Below are positions 42,001 to 48,752 of a stretch of DNA of 64,000 nt, piece after piece. The translations under genes and the position numbers were made by a program. Location: NCBI GenBank assembly GCA_024734495.1, contig JALMQS010000187.1:15457173-15521172 (forward strand). The letters run 5' to 3'. How positions within the stretch are numbered: position 1 is the stretch's first letter; every line of letters starts with the position of its first letter. This stretch comes from Forficula auricularia. Taxonomy: Eukaryota > Arthropoda > Insecta > Dermaptera > Forficulidae. The notes below the pieces were generated by a model that did not search any database, was not told the DNA's origin, and worked only from the letters and a program-made list of their open reading frames with translations.

Positions 42001-45000
42001 TATTCGGAGTAACTTAAAAAAAAATTGAAATTATTTACCTCGTAGTTTTGATAAAAAAATAAAAAAACAACAACATATTTGTGCGATTATTTTTAGTAGA
42101 GGGGATATAAGCCCAATGGCTTGGAAACGATCCGGCAAGTATGTGTGTATCCATCTAGAGATTTTGTAGTGTGAGTGGTACAGTCACGTTAAAAAACATA
42201 ACCTAAAATTTTAGTTCCGTTCATATTTATAGAGTGGTTACGAGGCTAAAACTTTTTTGTGGATTGTCGCGAAAGAACCTTCTTAAAAGTACCTTTAGCA
42301 AAAGAAATAAAATTTTCCCCTCCTTAAACATTCATTCATTCTATTATATATTCATACAAAAGCGGCACTCCAGTCTGCTGGCTCATCTCCAACATCCAGT
42401 GAAGACATACTAATTTAGTTACTTTTCTATACTTCATACGACTTTTTCAAACAAATTTTATTGTGTTTTTTGAAACATGAATAAGTTTTGCCCTTTTATT
42501 CCCCTGAAACAGTTAAAAAATTATGATGATGTATCTATTAATTTATTCTTACTCTACACTCTAGGGTCACAAAAATTGATAGAAATTTTTATATTAAATA
42601 ATTTTTTTAAATTATATTAATATATTAATTCTTATGTAGATAACCGACAAGCTCTTTACTACAGATATCTCTTTCCTTTAGTGTTCAATGCAAAATTATT
42701 GCAAAAATATTTTTAAATGTTTGCTTTTTAAGGTGAAAGTTTTAAGATTTGTCTAAATTAGAAATTTCCATTGATTATTAAATGGATGTCTCTTTAAATT
42801 GTTCATATATTCAAATAGGAGTTTCTTCGATTTCTACCATTAATTAAATTTTTTGACTCCTCCTATAATTTGTCCTCTAGCTATCATTAAGTCTTTTCCT
42901 AATAGGATGCATCCAACCTAATAATCTTAATAATTTATTATTCTTCCATCAAACAATAATTATACCTACTGATATGCGAATTAAATTTATTATAATTTTA
43001 TTAACCACTTGAAAGAACAAATTACAGGGAAGTTATATTGATTTTTCATTTTTTATTAATCTTTGAACCTGCTTAGAAATTCATTAGAAATCAAAACGAT
43101 TGTAATTAACCTTGATTAAATATGATAGTAGGTATATTTATGATGTATTAATGTTTATATCATGAGATTTTATAAACCAAACTTTGATTTATTTTATGTT
43201 TATTAAATTAAGAATATTCTCCATAGGCTTTATTTTCTTTAAAATAAATTGTGTAATATGTATTTTATTTTTAAATTATGAAATTAGTTTATTTTATGAT
43301 TTATATAATATTTTTTTTTTTTTTTTTTTTTTTGTTACAGCATCCCTTGGACAGCAATTCAGCATGCCTCTTCTCATAGACGCATCTTCCGACTGACTTA
43401 TCTTGGTCACGATGCCCTTGAAAAAACTATAGATATTAAATTGGACTCATCGCAAAGTGCCTCTGGACTATATAGAGCTGTAACAGAAAAACACGCTTTT
43501 TATAGCTGTGAAACTGTACGTTCGGCTGTAACCGCACAATTCATCCGCGACCTTAAAGTAAGAATTTTATATTATTTTTTTTTTTTGCATAAAAACTTTG
43601 TGATTTTAAAAATTTTGAACATCAACTTTTTTGTAAAATAATTTCATAATTTACGCACCCCTCGCCCATATTTACACAAAATACATAGAAGCTGGTTAAA
43701 AGAGTTTATTACTAACTTCTAAAAATCCAAGGGACAGTGCTGCCGTTACAGTGCAAATGTATTATATACAGTACATTTTTGCTTGAAAAGTACAATAGTA
43801 CATTAACATTCATATAATTTAGATTCTAGTATATTCCATAAAATATCTCAAAGATAGTAGGTACATTTATGATATATTACAGTCCTAAAAAAATATAAGC
43901 TTCAAAATATCAATATAATGTATAAAGGGTATTTATGAAGTTTTAAGAGGTTAATTAGTTTCTGTCCGAGTTAATTTAGAAAATCTAGCTGCCCAGACAG
44001 ACTGGAATATTGCTGCAATGTAAAAAAGGCTGACATAGGAATTTTGCTGCAATGTTGCTGCAAGGTTTAATATTGCAATGTAATATTGCTGCAATATTCC
44101 CTTCTGTCTGGGTGGATTCGCTGCAGATAATTATTGTGCGACTATGATAGGACAATTAAATGGAATTTAAAGTATTTTGTTGAAAGAACATCCACGTATA
44201 ATTGTTGTAGGTTGCACATCCCATTCATTCAGTCTGTGTTCTTCATAAACGTGTCAAAAACTAGCAAATGGTGTTGAAGTTTTTGTGAGAGACATTTATT
44301 CTCACTTTGCCATAGTTCTAAAAGAAAAAATATTTTAAAAGAGTTTCAAAATATTTTTGGAATTGAAACCACACACAATTCTTAGACATAATAATAATAA
44401 AGTAGCTCGATTTTTTAATCCATTACAGTACATTTTACTAAAATGAATAGCACATTCGAATAAAACTGCCAAGGGATCTTCTTTAAACGGAACCCTCTTA
44501 TATCAAGAACTTCTTGTCTGTGTGACCCACTGCCAAAAGTGTAGCTTCTAAACTATTAAAGCTAGAAAAGCGAAATTTTATAGGTAACTAGTTACATAAC
44601 AAATTTCAAATTTTTAACATGTAATTTTGTTATTTCTATTTTACCAGTCTAGCACTCTAATCCCACTAAGGACCAGTTGTATGTCGGTTGGTAAATTCTT
44701 TTTAAACGTTGGCAAAGGGTAAAACCTTAAAATTCACCTTGTGCCCGGTGGGATGGCCAATCAGATGAAAGTGCCTGTCAAGGGTAAACCCTTAAAATTC
44801 ACCTTGTCCCTAGTGGGATGGCCAATCAGATGAAAGTGCCTGTCATCTGATTGGCCATTCCACCTGGCGCAAGGTGAATTTTAAGGTTTTACCCTTTGCC
44901 AACGTTTAAAAAGAGTTTACCAACAGACATACAACTGGCCCTAAGTCACACTTCAATGTGTATTCCTCTTTGTGGAACACTAGACACTCATTTGTCAGCT

Positions 45001-48000
45001 TTTTGTTTTTTCCTGCATAAACTTGCGAGCTTTTGATCACGAATATTGTAATCGAAATGTTGTGTATTATGATAATTTTTAAGCGTAATAAAAATTAAAT
45101 ATTATCATTATGTGGTTATTTTACAAAAATTTTGATTCCAAAAGGATATGATAATATGTATTTGTTCAATTTAACACTTAAACAAGACATTAAACAACAA
45201 TTTTATAATAATAAGTAGCTAGTGAGTCACCAAACCATATTTAACTTGAAATCTTACTTTACTGCCTTTATTTATTTTTTATTTAATACTTATTGATTAC
45301 TTATTTCCACATTTTAAATGATTCCAGATAAATATACCTCGGAGGGTTTTTTACATGTGTTATTTATAATATTACCTAATTAGAAATTTATTATTTGTTT
45401 TTCAGGGAACCATCGTATCAATTTTTAATGAAGATACTTCACTAGGAAAGAAATATGTATTTGACATTCGCCGAACTTGCCGTGAAGTGTATGATAATGC
45501 ACGACGTGCTCTCTATCAGACGGGATCGTGTTTGTTCCCTCCTCCTGAAGATATTGACCCAGTATCAGCCTTGACTCTTAATTCGGAGGGAAAAGATGAC
45601 GAAGATTCTATACAAACTTCTAAAAGTGTAATATCCAAATGTTCTGGACATAAATGTCAAGTGAGTTAATAAATTTTAAGATATCATATCTATCGCCTAA
45701 ATATAGTTTTCACCGAGAGGTGAACCGCGACCAAATATGCTGTACACCTACTTCCACTTGTACTTACAAATATTTCCAAGTACTTCCAAATATTTCCAAG
45801 TAATTCAAAATATTTCCAAGTACTTACAAATATTTCCAAGTGCTTCCAAATATTCCCAAGTACTTCCATATATTTTCAAGCACTTTCACATATTTCCAAG
45901 TACTTCCAAACATTTCCAAGTACTTTCACATATTTCCAACTACTTCCAAATATTTCCAAGTACTTCCAAAATACTTCCAAAGAGGTGTACACCTACTTCC
46001 AATCGCGGATCATCCCTCGGCTTTCACTATATCAGTATTTCATTTGGTTTAATCATTCTTTCACTATAAATTCAAATAAAACCATTTTACTCGGTACTCT
46101 CGGGGGACAAGACGCAGAAGATTATAAATTTTTTTAAAGTTTTTATTTTGCCGAGAGTAGCAGAGCTGTTTTTTAATTCTGACTGGCTTATCGGCTGAGT
46201 AAGAGCAAAAAAAATTTCAATATCCACGCGATACTGACCCCATGAAAAATAATATTTATAATTAAAACAGACTGATGATGAAGGCCAAGCCTTCGAAATT
46301 ATAATCTCAAACAAATAAATAATATATATTAGGGTGGTCCTTATTTTGGATATTTTCGAATATTTACGCAGACAGGGGCTCATATGGTTCTAAATAAATA
46401 AATACAAAAATATCCCCCAAGTTTCAAGTCTCTATCTCAATTTTAACTAGTGCTACACAGCGATTAAGTTTTCCATCTAAATAACATGGGGTTTTTTGAA
46501 AGATCAATTTTTTATTCCGTCCAAAGTAATGGTTCAAAAAATTTGAAACTCTGTAGACTTTATCCTTATAATAGTAGCTATCCCTCAGAATTTTTACAGA
46601 TTTTTAGATATTATAATTTTGGAGTATATAACTTAATAATACTAAAATATAGCAGTATTTTATCTAGATGTAACTCAAAATTGTAATAGCTAAAAATCTG
46701 TAAAAATTCTGAAGAATAGCTACTATTATAAGGATAGAGTCTACAGAGTTTCAAATTTTTTGAACCATTATTTTGGCCAGAATAAAAAATTGATCGTTCA
46801 ATGCCAAAAACCCCATGTTATTTAGATGGGAAACTTAATCGCTGTGTAGGACTAGGTTAAAATTGAGATGTAGACTTGAAACTTGGGGGATATTTTTTTT
46901 ATTTATTTAGAACCATATGAGCCCTTGTCCGCATAAATATTCGAAAATATCCAAAATAAGGAGCACTCTAATATACATATATATATTTGATATATGTATA
47001 TGTGTGTATGTTTGCATCAAACAGAGGACAACTTCTTTGTTTCTCTTTATGACGATTAGAAATGTCTGAAATATAGAGATAAATCATTTTCAACCATTAT
47101 TTTTTTCTGCTTGTGTATCTGGGTTTTAATACCCATAATAACTCAACAACGCAAAGTACATTCTGGTGCAAAAATGTTTGTATTTCCAAAACCAAGAAGC
47201 GATTATTATTTTAAAATCAGAAAAAAATTGTATTGTCATATAAGAAGCTATCGAATAGCTATAACTAATGAACTGAAATTTGAAATTCATGTTTATATTG
47301 ATAAACTACACCACTTGCCAAGTTTCAACTTTCTATTTCATGTCTTTTGCTGACAAAAAATTGTCAAATCACTAAGATTTTCGGGCATACATCAAACCAA
47401 GTTTTAAAAAAAGTTTTCACTTTTTCCTCCTATCTTCCTGTTTATGTTATAATTAAATTTTATTGCAAAATCAATGATTATTCATAGATCAAATAATTTT
47501 TAATGAAATTCATTCTTAAAATACTATACATATATTATGCAAGATAAAGATAATTATAGATCCAAAATTCAAGTGCTATGAATAAATATTAGATATAATG
47601 AAAATCATTTTAGATATCGTCTCCTTAGAGTGTAAACCTGCTAAATCCATTTTTTTATCATATATTCGAAAGAAAAAGAGATGCAGCTTCGTCTAAGTAA
47701 AACTGCTACTTAAAATTACGATCGTAAGTTGTAAAAAAAAATGTGAAAAATAGTTTCTTCCCTTTAATTTTATTTATTTCCTTAGAAAGACGGACTGGTA
47801 AGCGAAATAAGTAGGTTATAATGAAAAGCAGTCCATAAATTATTTAATTTTATTCAATTTCCGACGTTTCGGAGACTTTTTCTCTCCTTCTTCAGGGTAT
47901 TGAATAGTTATTGATGGGTGAGTATAACTCTGCTCCCATTTGTCTCTCCTTTCAGTGATAGCAACAATATTATATAATAATATATATGAGATAACCAAGT

Positions 48001-48685
48001 ACACTTATTGTATAATGTTGGAAAATATTGTAATATTGTTGCTATCACTGAAAGGAGAGACAAATGGGAACCGAGTTTACTCACCCATCAATACCCTGAA
48101 GAAGGAGAGATAAAAGTCTCCGTAACGTCGGAAATTGAATAAAATTAAATAATTTATGGACTGCCTTTCATTATAACCTACTTATAGTTTCTTTCCATAA
48201 CAACAATATTAAATTTGGTTTGTTTTTCCTCTGCCCTTTAAAATTTCCTTCTGAGTTAGCAGGTTTACACTCTAAGGCGATGATATATCAAAGACATATA
48301 TAAAAAAAATTTAATACAATTTATATCCGTTTTTTAATTATTCTTAAAACGAATCATTCGAATTAATTTTTGTTTTGTTTTTTAGGAATCTAAACGGCGG
48401 CTAACTAATTTACTTGAAGCGATGTCATGCCGTGTTTGTATGGATCGAGGAATCGACACTGCATTTTTTCCTTGTGGTCATGTAATGACCTGTTCGTTGT
48501 GTGCTGCTCGATGTGAACGTTGTCCTTTATGCCGGGGGCCGATAAGTCAAGCGGAGAGAATATATTTACCTGTTGAATTAACAGCCACTCTTCAAGTAGA
48601 TTCTGAAGGAACTATGAATTCGACATCTAGTGGATTTTCTTTTTTATCTATTATCCCACCATCTCCTCAACCCTCAACTAGTTAA
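11802..48685 (+). CDS. dnr1: FERM-RING E3 ubiquitin ligase, MYLIP/IDOL-Dnr1 family (5' end outside window)
   Basis: Five exons (11802-12027, 29575-29771, 43341-43557, 45406-45660, 48386-48685) join with consistent phases and GT-AG introns into about 397 residues ending at TAA 48683-48685. The order is the FERM F1/F2 part, the F3 lobe, a linker and a C-terminal C3HC4 RING, as in vertebrate MYLIP (IDOL) and Drosophila Dnr1. Members are cytosolic RING E3 ligases: MYLIP targets lipoprotein receptors through its F3 lobe, and fly Dnr1 restrains caspase and immune signalling. Human MYLIP is 445 residues, so the missing part is roughly the first 80 residues. The first exon here starts with a partial codon, so at least one coding exon lies upstream; I found none in 1-11801. 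Introns of 17.5, 13.6, 1.8 and 2.7 kb are packed with transposons. Orthology is confident; substrate specificity is not known from sequence. Confidence 0.9.
12195..12250 (+). repeat. SINE 3' fragment
   Basis: The block ggagacctgatatggcattt followed by aaaggagaag matches the 3' end of the tRNA-like SINE at 20293-20575. The 5' part is absent. Confidence 0.45.
12277..12379 (+). mobile_element. Half copy of Harbinger-like MITE
   Basis: It begins GGGCCGGTTGTAT directly after TTA (12274-12276) and matches the left half of the palindromic MITE at 33448-33644, including ggatggccaatcagatgaca. It stops just past the centre, so the right arm is lost. Confidence 0.6.
12428..12609 (+). mobile_element. 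tRNA-derived SINE, copy 1
   Basis: A Pol III A-box-like segment (ttaggttaggggttagcg), a B box (gggttcgaattc) and an A-rich tail. Between them lie ctcgaggcatccggctaaaa and a 3' segment, gctagaaaggccgaaaagcc. It aligns over its full length with 14943-15137. Confidence 0.75.
13123..14135 (+). repeat. GC-rich dispersed element E, long copy
   Basis: It starts with ctagctgcaaggcccgtctt and a C-rich stretch, continues with repeated modules near aaaatttggttgagtttg, and ends with a (agac)n run, cgtgatttggagcaatatac and acaaaaccttaatt (the last segment twice). Related copies are 8465-8627 (minus), 17973-19590 and, more distantly, 37400-37870 and 54950-55440. Reading frames in the C-rich part are spurious. 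I cannot assign a class. Confidence 0.55.
14737..14885. repeat. Dispersed repeat F, copy 1
   Basis: It shares cgttacagtacaaatgtatt, attccataaaatatctcaaa and the intervening order with 43738-43885. Non-coding, class unknown. Confidence 0.55.
14943..15139 (+). mobile_element. tRNA-derived SINE, copy 2
   Basis: An A box in gtaggctaggggttagcatg, an intact B box (ggttcgaatcc), then ctcgaggcatccggctaaaa and the 3' segment gctagaaaggccgaaaagcc with a poly-A tail. The tRNA-like head has ctgataa where an anticodon loop would lie, compatible with tRNA-Ile(GAT), although pairing is poor. Confidence 0.78.
15369..15624. mobile_element. Penelope-like foldback with one-sided extension
   Basis: The palindromic core (about 15409-15624) has arms containing ttttatttcattcattgtga and its complement. 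A 40-nt segment (15369-15408) is attached to the left only. A 14-bp duplication, tttaattggggatt, flanks the whole unit (15355-15368 and 15625-15638). A degenerate copy of the CTGA-stem-GAAA motif lies at the centre (gaagatggactaataacccg). Confidence 0.65.
15750..17790. mobile_element. Inverted-repeat element carrying a TTAA MITE
   Basis: Arms of about 200 bp at 15755-15960 and 17575-17790 are reverse complements with mismatches. They share blocks around gtcacgtagc, acaaaaactaaa and attgggagt, with actcccaat and gctacgtgac on the right. The interior has no transposase. The family B MITE 16764-17437 is nested inside. Confidence 0.55.
16764..17437. mobile_element. TTAA-flanked MITE, family B copy 2
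   Basis: Flanked by TTAA at 16760-16763 and 17438-17441. The ends read ggtagttgtttcgcgac and gtgaaacaactacc. At 674 bp it is nearly the same length as copy 1 once that copy's nested MITE is subtracted. It preserves the empty site for that MITE near 17268. Confidence 0.78.
17973..19590 (+). repeat. GC-rich dispersed element E, interrupted copy
   Basis: It begins ctagctgcgacgcccgcctt, with the ttggttgagtttggtccaag module, and continues after the inserted foldback (18532-19247) to about 19580, ending with an aatgaatgaatgaaa run. It is one of the two best-preserved copies of this element. Confidence 0.5.
18532..19247. mobile_element. Penelope-like foldback with one-sided extension, inside element E
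   Basis: Long arms (about 18532-18860 and 18890-19212) are near-perfect reverse complements. A 35-nt tail (19213-19247) is present on the right only, and a 10-bp duplication, accacaaaat, flanks the unit (18522-18531 and 19248-19257). Both arms carry the CTGATGA-T-stem-GAAA motif (18604-18635 minus, 19108-19139 plus). Penelope elements are known for inverted pseudo-LTRs and a ~35-bp extension on one end. Confidence 0.72.
20036..20280. repeat. Dispersed repeat family D
   Basis: Carries family D phrases in reverse orientation (aatgttgtttaacgttcatt, ctggtggcaaaatatttt). The open frame on the minus strand is not gene-like. Confidence 0.35.
20293..20575 (+). mobile_element. tRNA-related SINE, second family
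   Basis: The head has an A-box-like tgggtcagtgggcagagtg and a B-box-like ggttcgagactg. The body includes ggaaagcaatggcaaactac, and the 3' part ggagacctgatatggcactt. The 3' part also occurs alone at 12195-12250. Confidence 0.6.
20631..20647. repeat. Run of 17 G
   Basis: An uninterrupted homopolymer, unusual in this AT-rich window. It could form a G-quadruplex or be a sequencing-length artefact. Confidence 0.7.
20665..20745 (+). mobile_element. LINE 3' tail fragment
   Basis: The cttcttcttttcacgatg block and the following sequence up to tatcattaaaa resemble the 3' end of the non-LTR element at 40954-41759. Only the tail is present. Confidence 0.4.
20908..21316. mobile_element. TA-flanked TIR element (TGTTGCAGTAAAA family)
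   Basis: The termini TGTTGCAGTAAAA and TTTTACTGCAACA are flanked by TA on both sides. Subterminal parts (actagttaaa and cgttcttac modules) and an inner hairpin around 21040-21200 make most of it palindromic. A second full copy is at 58299-58718 and a left-end fragment at 61397-61447. Confidence 0.72.
22159..22324. mobile_element. hAT-type MITE
   Basis: CGAGGGGTGAACCGCG and CGCGGTTCACCCCTCG ends. Flanks ggtcaagt and agtcaagt form an 8-bp duplication with one mismatch. The interior holds gtgtacac motifs near both ends and no minisatellite array. Confidence 0.82.
24054..24293 (-). pseudogene. Possible LINE RT fragment
   Basis: The first part of this frame, SANQRRSVSALSLFKEF, resembles the segment LAHRRTVSALSLYYRYY of the LINE at 41054-41647. 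The rest is AT-rich and not convincing. Treat as a possible short retrotransposon relic. Confidence 0.25.
25000..25215. repeat. Dispersed repeat family D, tandem pair
   Basis: Two consecutive similar copies of about 110 bp, each with gttctaaa, ctagagaac or ctagcgaac, and attggaaatacaaacat. Confidence 0.5.
25222..25500 (-). mobile_element. LINE 3' end fragment
   Basis: On the minus strand the sequence ggaggacctagccaccgagg leads to gaataaagatttatttatta and an (aataaat)-like tail, a common 3' end of arthropod non-LTR retrotransposons. No coding part remains. Confidence 0.4.
26495..27365. repeat. Large foldback repeat
   Basis: Arms of roughly 400 bp (26495-26900 and 26960-27365) are reverse complements: caaaactattaattttacat and its complement, and gtggcaaagttgaaattcgg with its partner near 26595. 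The centre holds the family C block. The open frame at 26515-26700 lies in an arm and is not a gene. Confidence 0.7.
27536..27630 (+). mobile_element. LINE 3' tail with poly-A
   Basis: The tail ttcttttcacgatggagggg, cctttagggg and tatcaat plus poly-A match the 3' end of the LINE at 40954-41759. It is a severely 5'-truncated insertion of the same family. Confidence 0.6.
28245..29392. repeat. Large foldback repeat (family C)
   Basis: The arms share gcttattaggtggtcacaag and its complement near 29003-29022, and tttttgagggcctaaaaacc with its partner near 29218-29237. The total is about 1.15 kb with a family C core. The 28564-28803 and 28795-29013 frames are by-products. It ends about 180 bp before a dnr1 exon. 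Confidence 0.68.
29575..29771 (+). CDS. dnr1: dnr1 exon: FERM F2/F3 segment
   Basis: Acceptor atttcag ends at 29574 and the donor starts gtattt at 29772. 65 codons plus two bases: VMKPHAAEYWLLKEISLLDSF through GVGPHGVTLYHTAEKQR (written here in two parts). GVGPxGV matches GVGPEGI of MYLIP at the start of the F3 lobe. Confidence 0.9.
30455..31170 (+). repeat. Tandem array of ~165-bp units
   Basis: Units start with gtgatgagcagaattggtct or close variants near 30463, 30631, 30795, 30968 and 31125. Each contains an inner inverted repeat (gtgatgagca ... tgctcatcac), short gtcttg repeats, and a shared tail with aaaagtgatcaggactttct. About 4.3 units lie within a dnr1 intron. Confidence 0.85.
31389..31930. 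mobile_element. Possible TIR element
   Basis: The ends cagggatggcggaa and ttccgccgtg are imperfect inverted repeats, with further complementary parts (aaggggtcagctgaccccct and ttttgacccccctgg). I could not find a matching target duplication. Confidence 0.3.
32280..32740. mobile_element. Penelope-like foldback split by a MITE
   Basis: Left block taataaaagagtgtgacttc and right block agacacactcttttattgtc are reverse complements. To the left lies gccgagagtagcaga, a sequence also found beside other foldbacks (46150, 56803). A CTGATGA motif copy is at 32613-32639 (minus). The TA MITE 32399-32609 is inserted. Confidence 0.5.
32399..32609. mobile_element. TA-flanked palindromic MITE
   Basis: The ends GGTAAACG and CGTTTACC lie next to TA on both sides. 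The arms carry ctgtagtgggccagatgcaa and its complement. 211 bp, non-coding. Confidence 0.7.
33448..33644. mobile_element. Harbinger-like palindromic MITE
   Basis: Nearly perfect 197-bp palindrome starting GGGCCGGTTGTATGACG, flanked by TAA on both sides (33445-33447, 33645-33647). A 3-bp TWA duplication is typical of PIF/Harbinger. The two frames at 33296-33769 that share MVNG...GMANQMTG are translations of its two arms. Confidence 0.8.
33955..34135. repeat. A-rich low-complexity tract
   Basis: Dominated by aaaaataaaaa-type motifs, ending in an (aaat)n run near 34090-34110. Confidence 0.5.
34150..34470 (+). other. Hairpin and possible two-exon mini-ORF
   Basis: catagagcgggtcat (34150-34164) pairs with atgacccgctctat (34244-34257). 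An ATG within the right arm opens a frame (MTRSIRSFVKTVEVQES) that could splice at gtatgt or gtaagt to an exon after tatttag (about 34377). That exon would read AKCLASINYEALRPTCEEA and stop at about 34470. The composition is more protein-like than its surroundings, but I recognise no family. It may be a relic exon or chance. Confidence 0.22.
35403..36154. mobile_element. hAT-type non-autonomous element
   Basis: Termini cagtgatcctcaacc and ggttgagaaacactg. The left duplication acttagtg is at 35395-35402. The right copy is split by the MITE 36160-36665: ac+TTA precedes it and TTA+gtg follows it, which reconstitutes acttagtg exactly. The interior is non-coding, including near-end matches gggttccacaatggg and gggttcctcgctct. 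Confidence 0.8.
36160..36665. mobile_element. Harbinger-like MITE, compound copy
   Basis: Starts GGGTCAGTTGTATGTCGG and ends CATACAACTGGCCC, flanked by TTA on both sides (36157-36159, 36666-36668). The interior holds several head-to-head repeats of the family core (ccaatcagatga modules), as if a copy had duplicated or nested within itself. It interrupts the right duplication of the hAT element. Confidence 0.78.
37400..37870. repeat. Dispersed repeat related to element E
   Basis: It shares tggttgagtttgct and gcctagatttttaa modules with 55000-55430 (opposite orientation), including flanking blocks near attggcacgttctgatgtgg. Non-coding. Confidence 0.5.
38395..38510. repeat. Penelope-like repeat fragment
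   Basis: Contains tgctactttcggcaaagtaa after a gtgtgtgtgtttctctg run, resembling the right part of 1866-2490 (ctgctactatcggcaaaata). Surroundings are AT-rich without genes. Confidence 0.3.
39896..40103. mobile_element. TA-flanked MITE
   Basis: ggtgcggcatctcaattgtc near the left end pairs with gaccattgagatggcgcatc near the right end. Flanks are TA-rich. Non-coding, about 208 bp. Confidence 0.6.
40592..40752. mobile_element. piggyBac-type MITE
   Basis: TTAA at 40588-40591 and 40753-40756. The ends CCCTTTAATTGCGGGT and ACCCGCATTTAAAGGG are inverted repeats; CCCTTT-type ends with a TTAA target are typical of piggyBac. 161 bp, non-coding. Confidence 0.78.
40954..41759 (+). mobile_element. 5'-truncated non-LTR retrotransposon with target duplication
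   Basis: Starts within RT coding sequence and ends in a poly-A (41742-41760). It is flanked by aaatgc (40948-40953 and 41760-41765). Family A copies at 50491 and 62218 show the unoccupied site. The 3' untranslated region contains ttttcacgatggaggggcca, shared with 27536-27630. Confidence 0.82.
41054..41647 (+). pseudogene. LINE reverse transcriptase C-terminal region
   Basis: A 197-residue open frame ending at TAA 41645-41647. MLGVTLGSDLSWNDHI, AQIRPCLEYGSHLW, LDAIQKRAIKLIG, LAHRRTVSALSLYYR and RDWNSLPATIFP are the standard order of the region after the RT thumb in jockey/CR1-like insect non-LTR retrotransposons. The frame reads further upstream without a start, so the internal Met is not a true start. 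The palm-domain catalytic motif (FADD/YADD) is upstream and lost by 5' truncation. It is intact but non-functional on its own. The lack of stops suggests a fairly recent insertion. Confidence 0.85.
43341..43557 (+). CDS. dnr1: dnr1 exon: FERM F3 lobe
   Basis: Acceptor gttacag ends at 43340 and donor gtaaga starts at 43558. The first base completes a Ser codon, then 72 codons run IPWTAIQHASSHRRIFRLTY through RSAVTAQFIRDLK. SASGLYRAVTEKHAFYSCET is almost the MYLIP sequence for the receptor-tail-binding part of F3. Confidence 0.92.
43738..43885. repeat. Dispersed repeat F, copy 2
   Basis: Matches 14737-14885 over its length (cgttacagtgcaaatgtatt, attccataaaatatctcaaa). Confidence 0.55.
43992..44112. 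mobile_element. Short TIR hairpin element
   Basis: The ends CCCAGACAGACTGGAATATT and GAATATTCCC...CTGTCTGGG (imperfect) fold back. The interior repeats ttgctgcaat at least four times. No clear target duplication. Confidence 0.5.
44670..44941. mobile_element. Harbinger-like MITE
   Basis: Starts GGACCAGTTGTATGTCGG and ends CATACAACTGGCCC, flanked by TAA on both sides (44667-44669, 44942-44944). The central ccaatcagatgaaagtgcct modules match 36160-36665. The segment around the left arm is duplicated. Confidence 0.78.
45406..45660 (+). CDS. dnr1: dnr1 exon: end of F3 and linker
   Basis: Acceptor tttcag ends at 45405 and donor gtgagt starts at 45661. 85 codons: GTIVSIFNEDTSLGKKYVFD, then IRRTCREVYDNARRALYQTG, an acidic linker, and SKCSGHKCQ. 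LGKKYVFDI and EVYDxARRALY are strongly conserved in MYLIP. The CxxxxC near the end matches two of the three MYLIP cysteines reported to bind iron ahead of the RING; the first is not conserved. Confidence 0.92.
45714..46019. mobile_element. hAT-type MITE with internal minisatellite
   Basis: CGAG...CTCG element flanked by gttttcac (45706-45713) and gctttcac (46020-46027). It begins 53 bp after a dnr1 splice donor. The interior has about 10 units of the same 20-bp repeat as 1962-2345. The two overlapping frames here are repeat translations. Confidence 0.8.
46140..47060. repeat. Penelope-like repeat split by a foldback
   Basis: The left part has gccgagagtagcagagctg, the CTGATGA-T-GAAGGC-caa-GCCTTC-GAAA motif (46272-46298), and aacaaataaataatatat. 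The right part has catcaaacagaggacaact and ttgtttctctttatga. Between them lies the foldback 46331-46969. The stem of this motif is a perfect 6 bp with a 3-nt loop. Confidence 0.5.
46331..46969. mobile_element. Foldback element, AGGGTGGTCC family, copy 1
   Basis: Arms of about 300 bp. agggtggtccttattttgg and ccaaaataaggagcactct are the ends, and atatcccccaagtttcaagt reappears in complement near 46880. A second copy is at 60031-60668. The target is in a TA-rich tract; the duplication is ambiguous. Confidence 0.7.
47130..47400. repeat. Dispersed repeat family D
   Basis: Contains caaagtacattctggtgcaa and aaatgtttgtatttcc, as in other family D copies. The frame at 47111-47353 has no recognisable domain. 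Confidence 0.35.
47763..48183. mobile_element. Penelope-like foldback with one-sided extension
   Basis: The core arms (from 47807 and to 48185) contain gtaggttataatgaaa and tttcattataacctac. A 44-nt left extension carries cttagaaagacggactggta. The flanks atagtttcttccc and atagtttctttcc form a duplication of about 13 bp with one mismatch. Motif copies are at 47867-47895 (minus; stem GGAGA/TCTCC) and 48096-48124 (plus; GAAA changed to GTAA). Confidence 0.7.
48386..48685 (+). CDS. dnr1: dnr1 terminal exon: C3HC4 RING
   Basis: Acceptor tttttag ends at 48385; 99 codons then TAA. ESKRRLTNLLEAM leads into the RING: CRVC, PCGH, TCSLC and CPLC give ligands at exon residues 15, 18, 30, 32, 36, 39, 46 and 49. 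IYLPVE follows, as YLP does after the MYLIP RING. The last ~35 residues are Ser/Pro-rich and not conserved. All zinc ligands are present, so E3 activity is expected. Confidence 0.95.
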   Translation, partial: ESKRRLTNLLEAMSCRVCMDRGIDTAFFPCGHVMTCSLCAARCERCPLCRGPISQAERIYLPVELTATLQVDSEGTMNSTSSGFSFLSIIPPSPQPSTS

Positions 48686-48752
48686 GCGAAAACTTCTCAA
48701 TCTATCACTTCTTTTTTTTATGTCTTCTTCATTCTATGTTTCTTTCTTCAAA

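Larger units (their letters stand above)
40934..42282. mobile_element. TTAA-flanked MITE, family A copy 1, split by a LINE
   Basis: TTAA at 40930-40933 and 42283-42286, with ends ggtagttctttcaca and gtcgcgaaagaacc. After removal of the LINE (40954-41759 plus one target copy) it aligns with 50491-51022 and 62218-62736. Confidence 0.75.
29772..43340 (+). other. dnr1: dnr1 intron, 13.6 kb
   Basis: Donor gtattt (less than ideal) and an acceptor after a very long poly-T tract (43312-43333) ending gttacag. It contains the tandem array and the transposons listed separately. AT-rich parts at 31940-32270, 32745-33440, 34560-35390, 36670-37390, 37880-39890, 40110-40580 and 42290-43310 show no gene. 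Confidence 0.8.
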
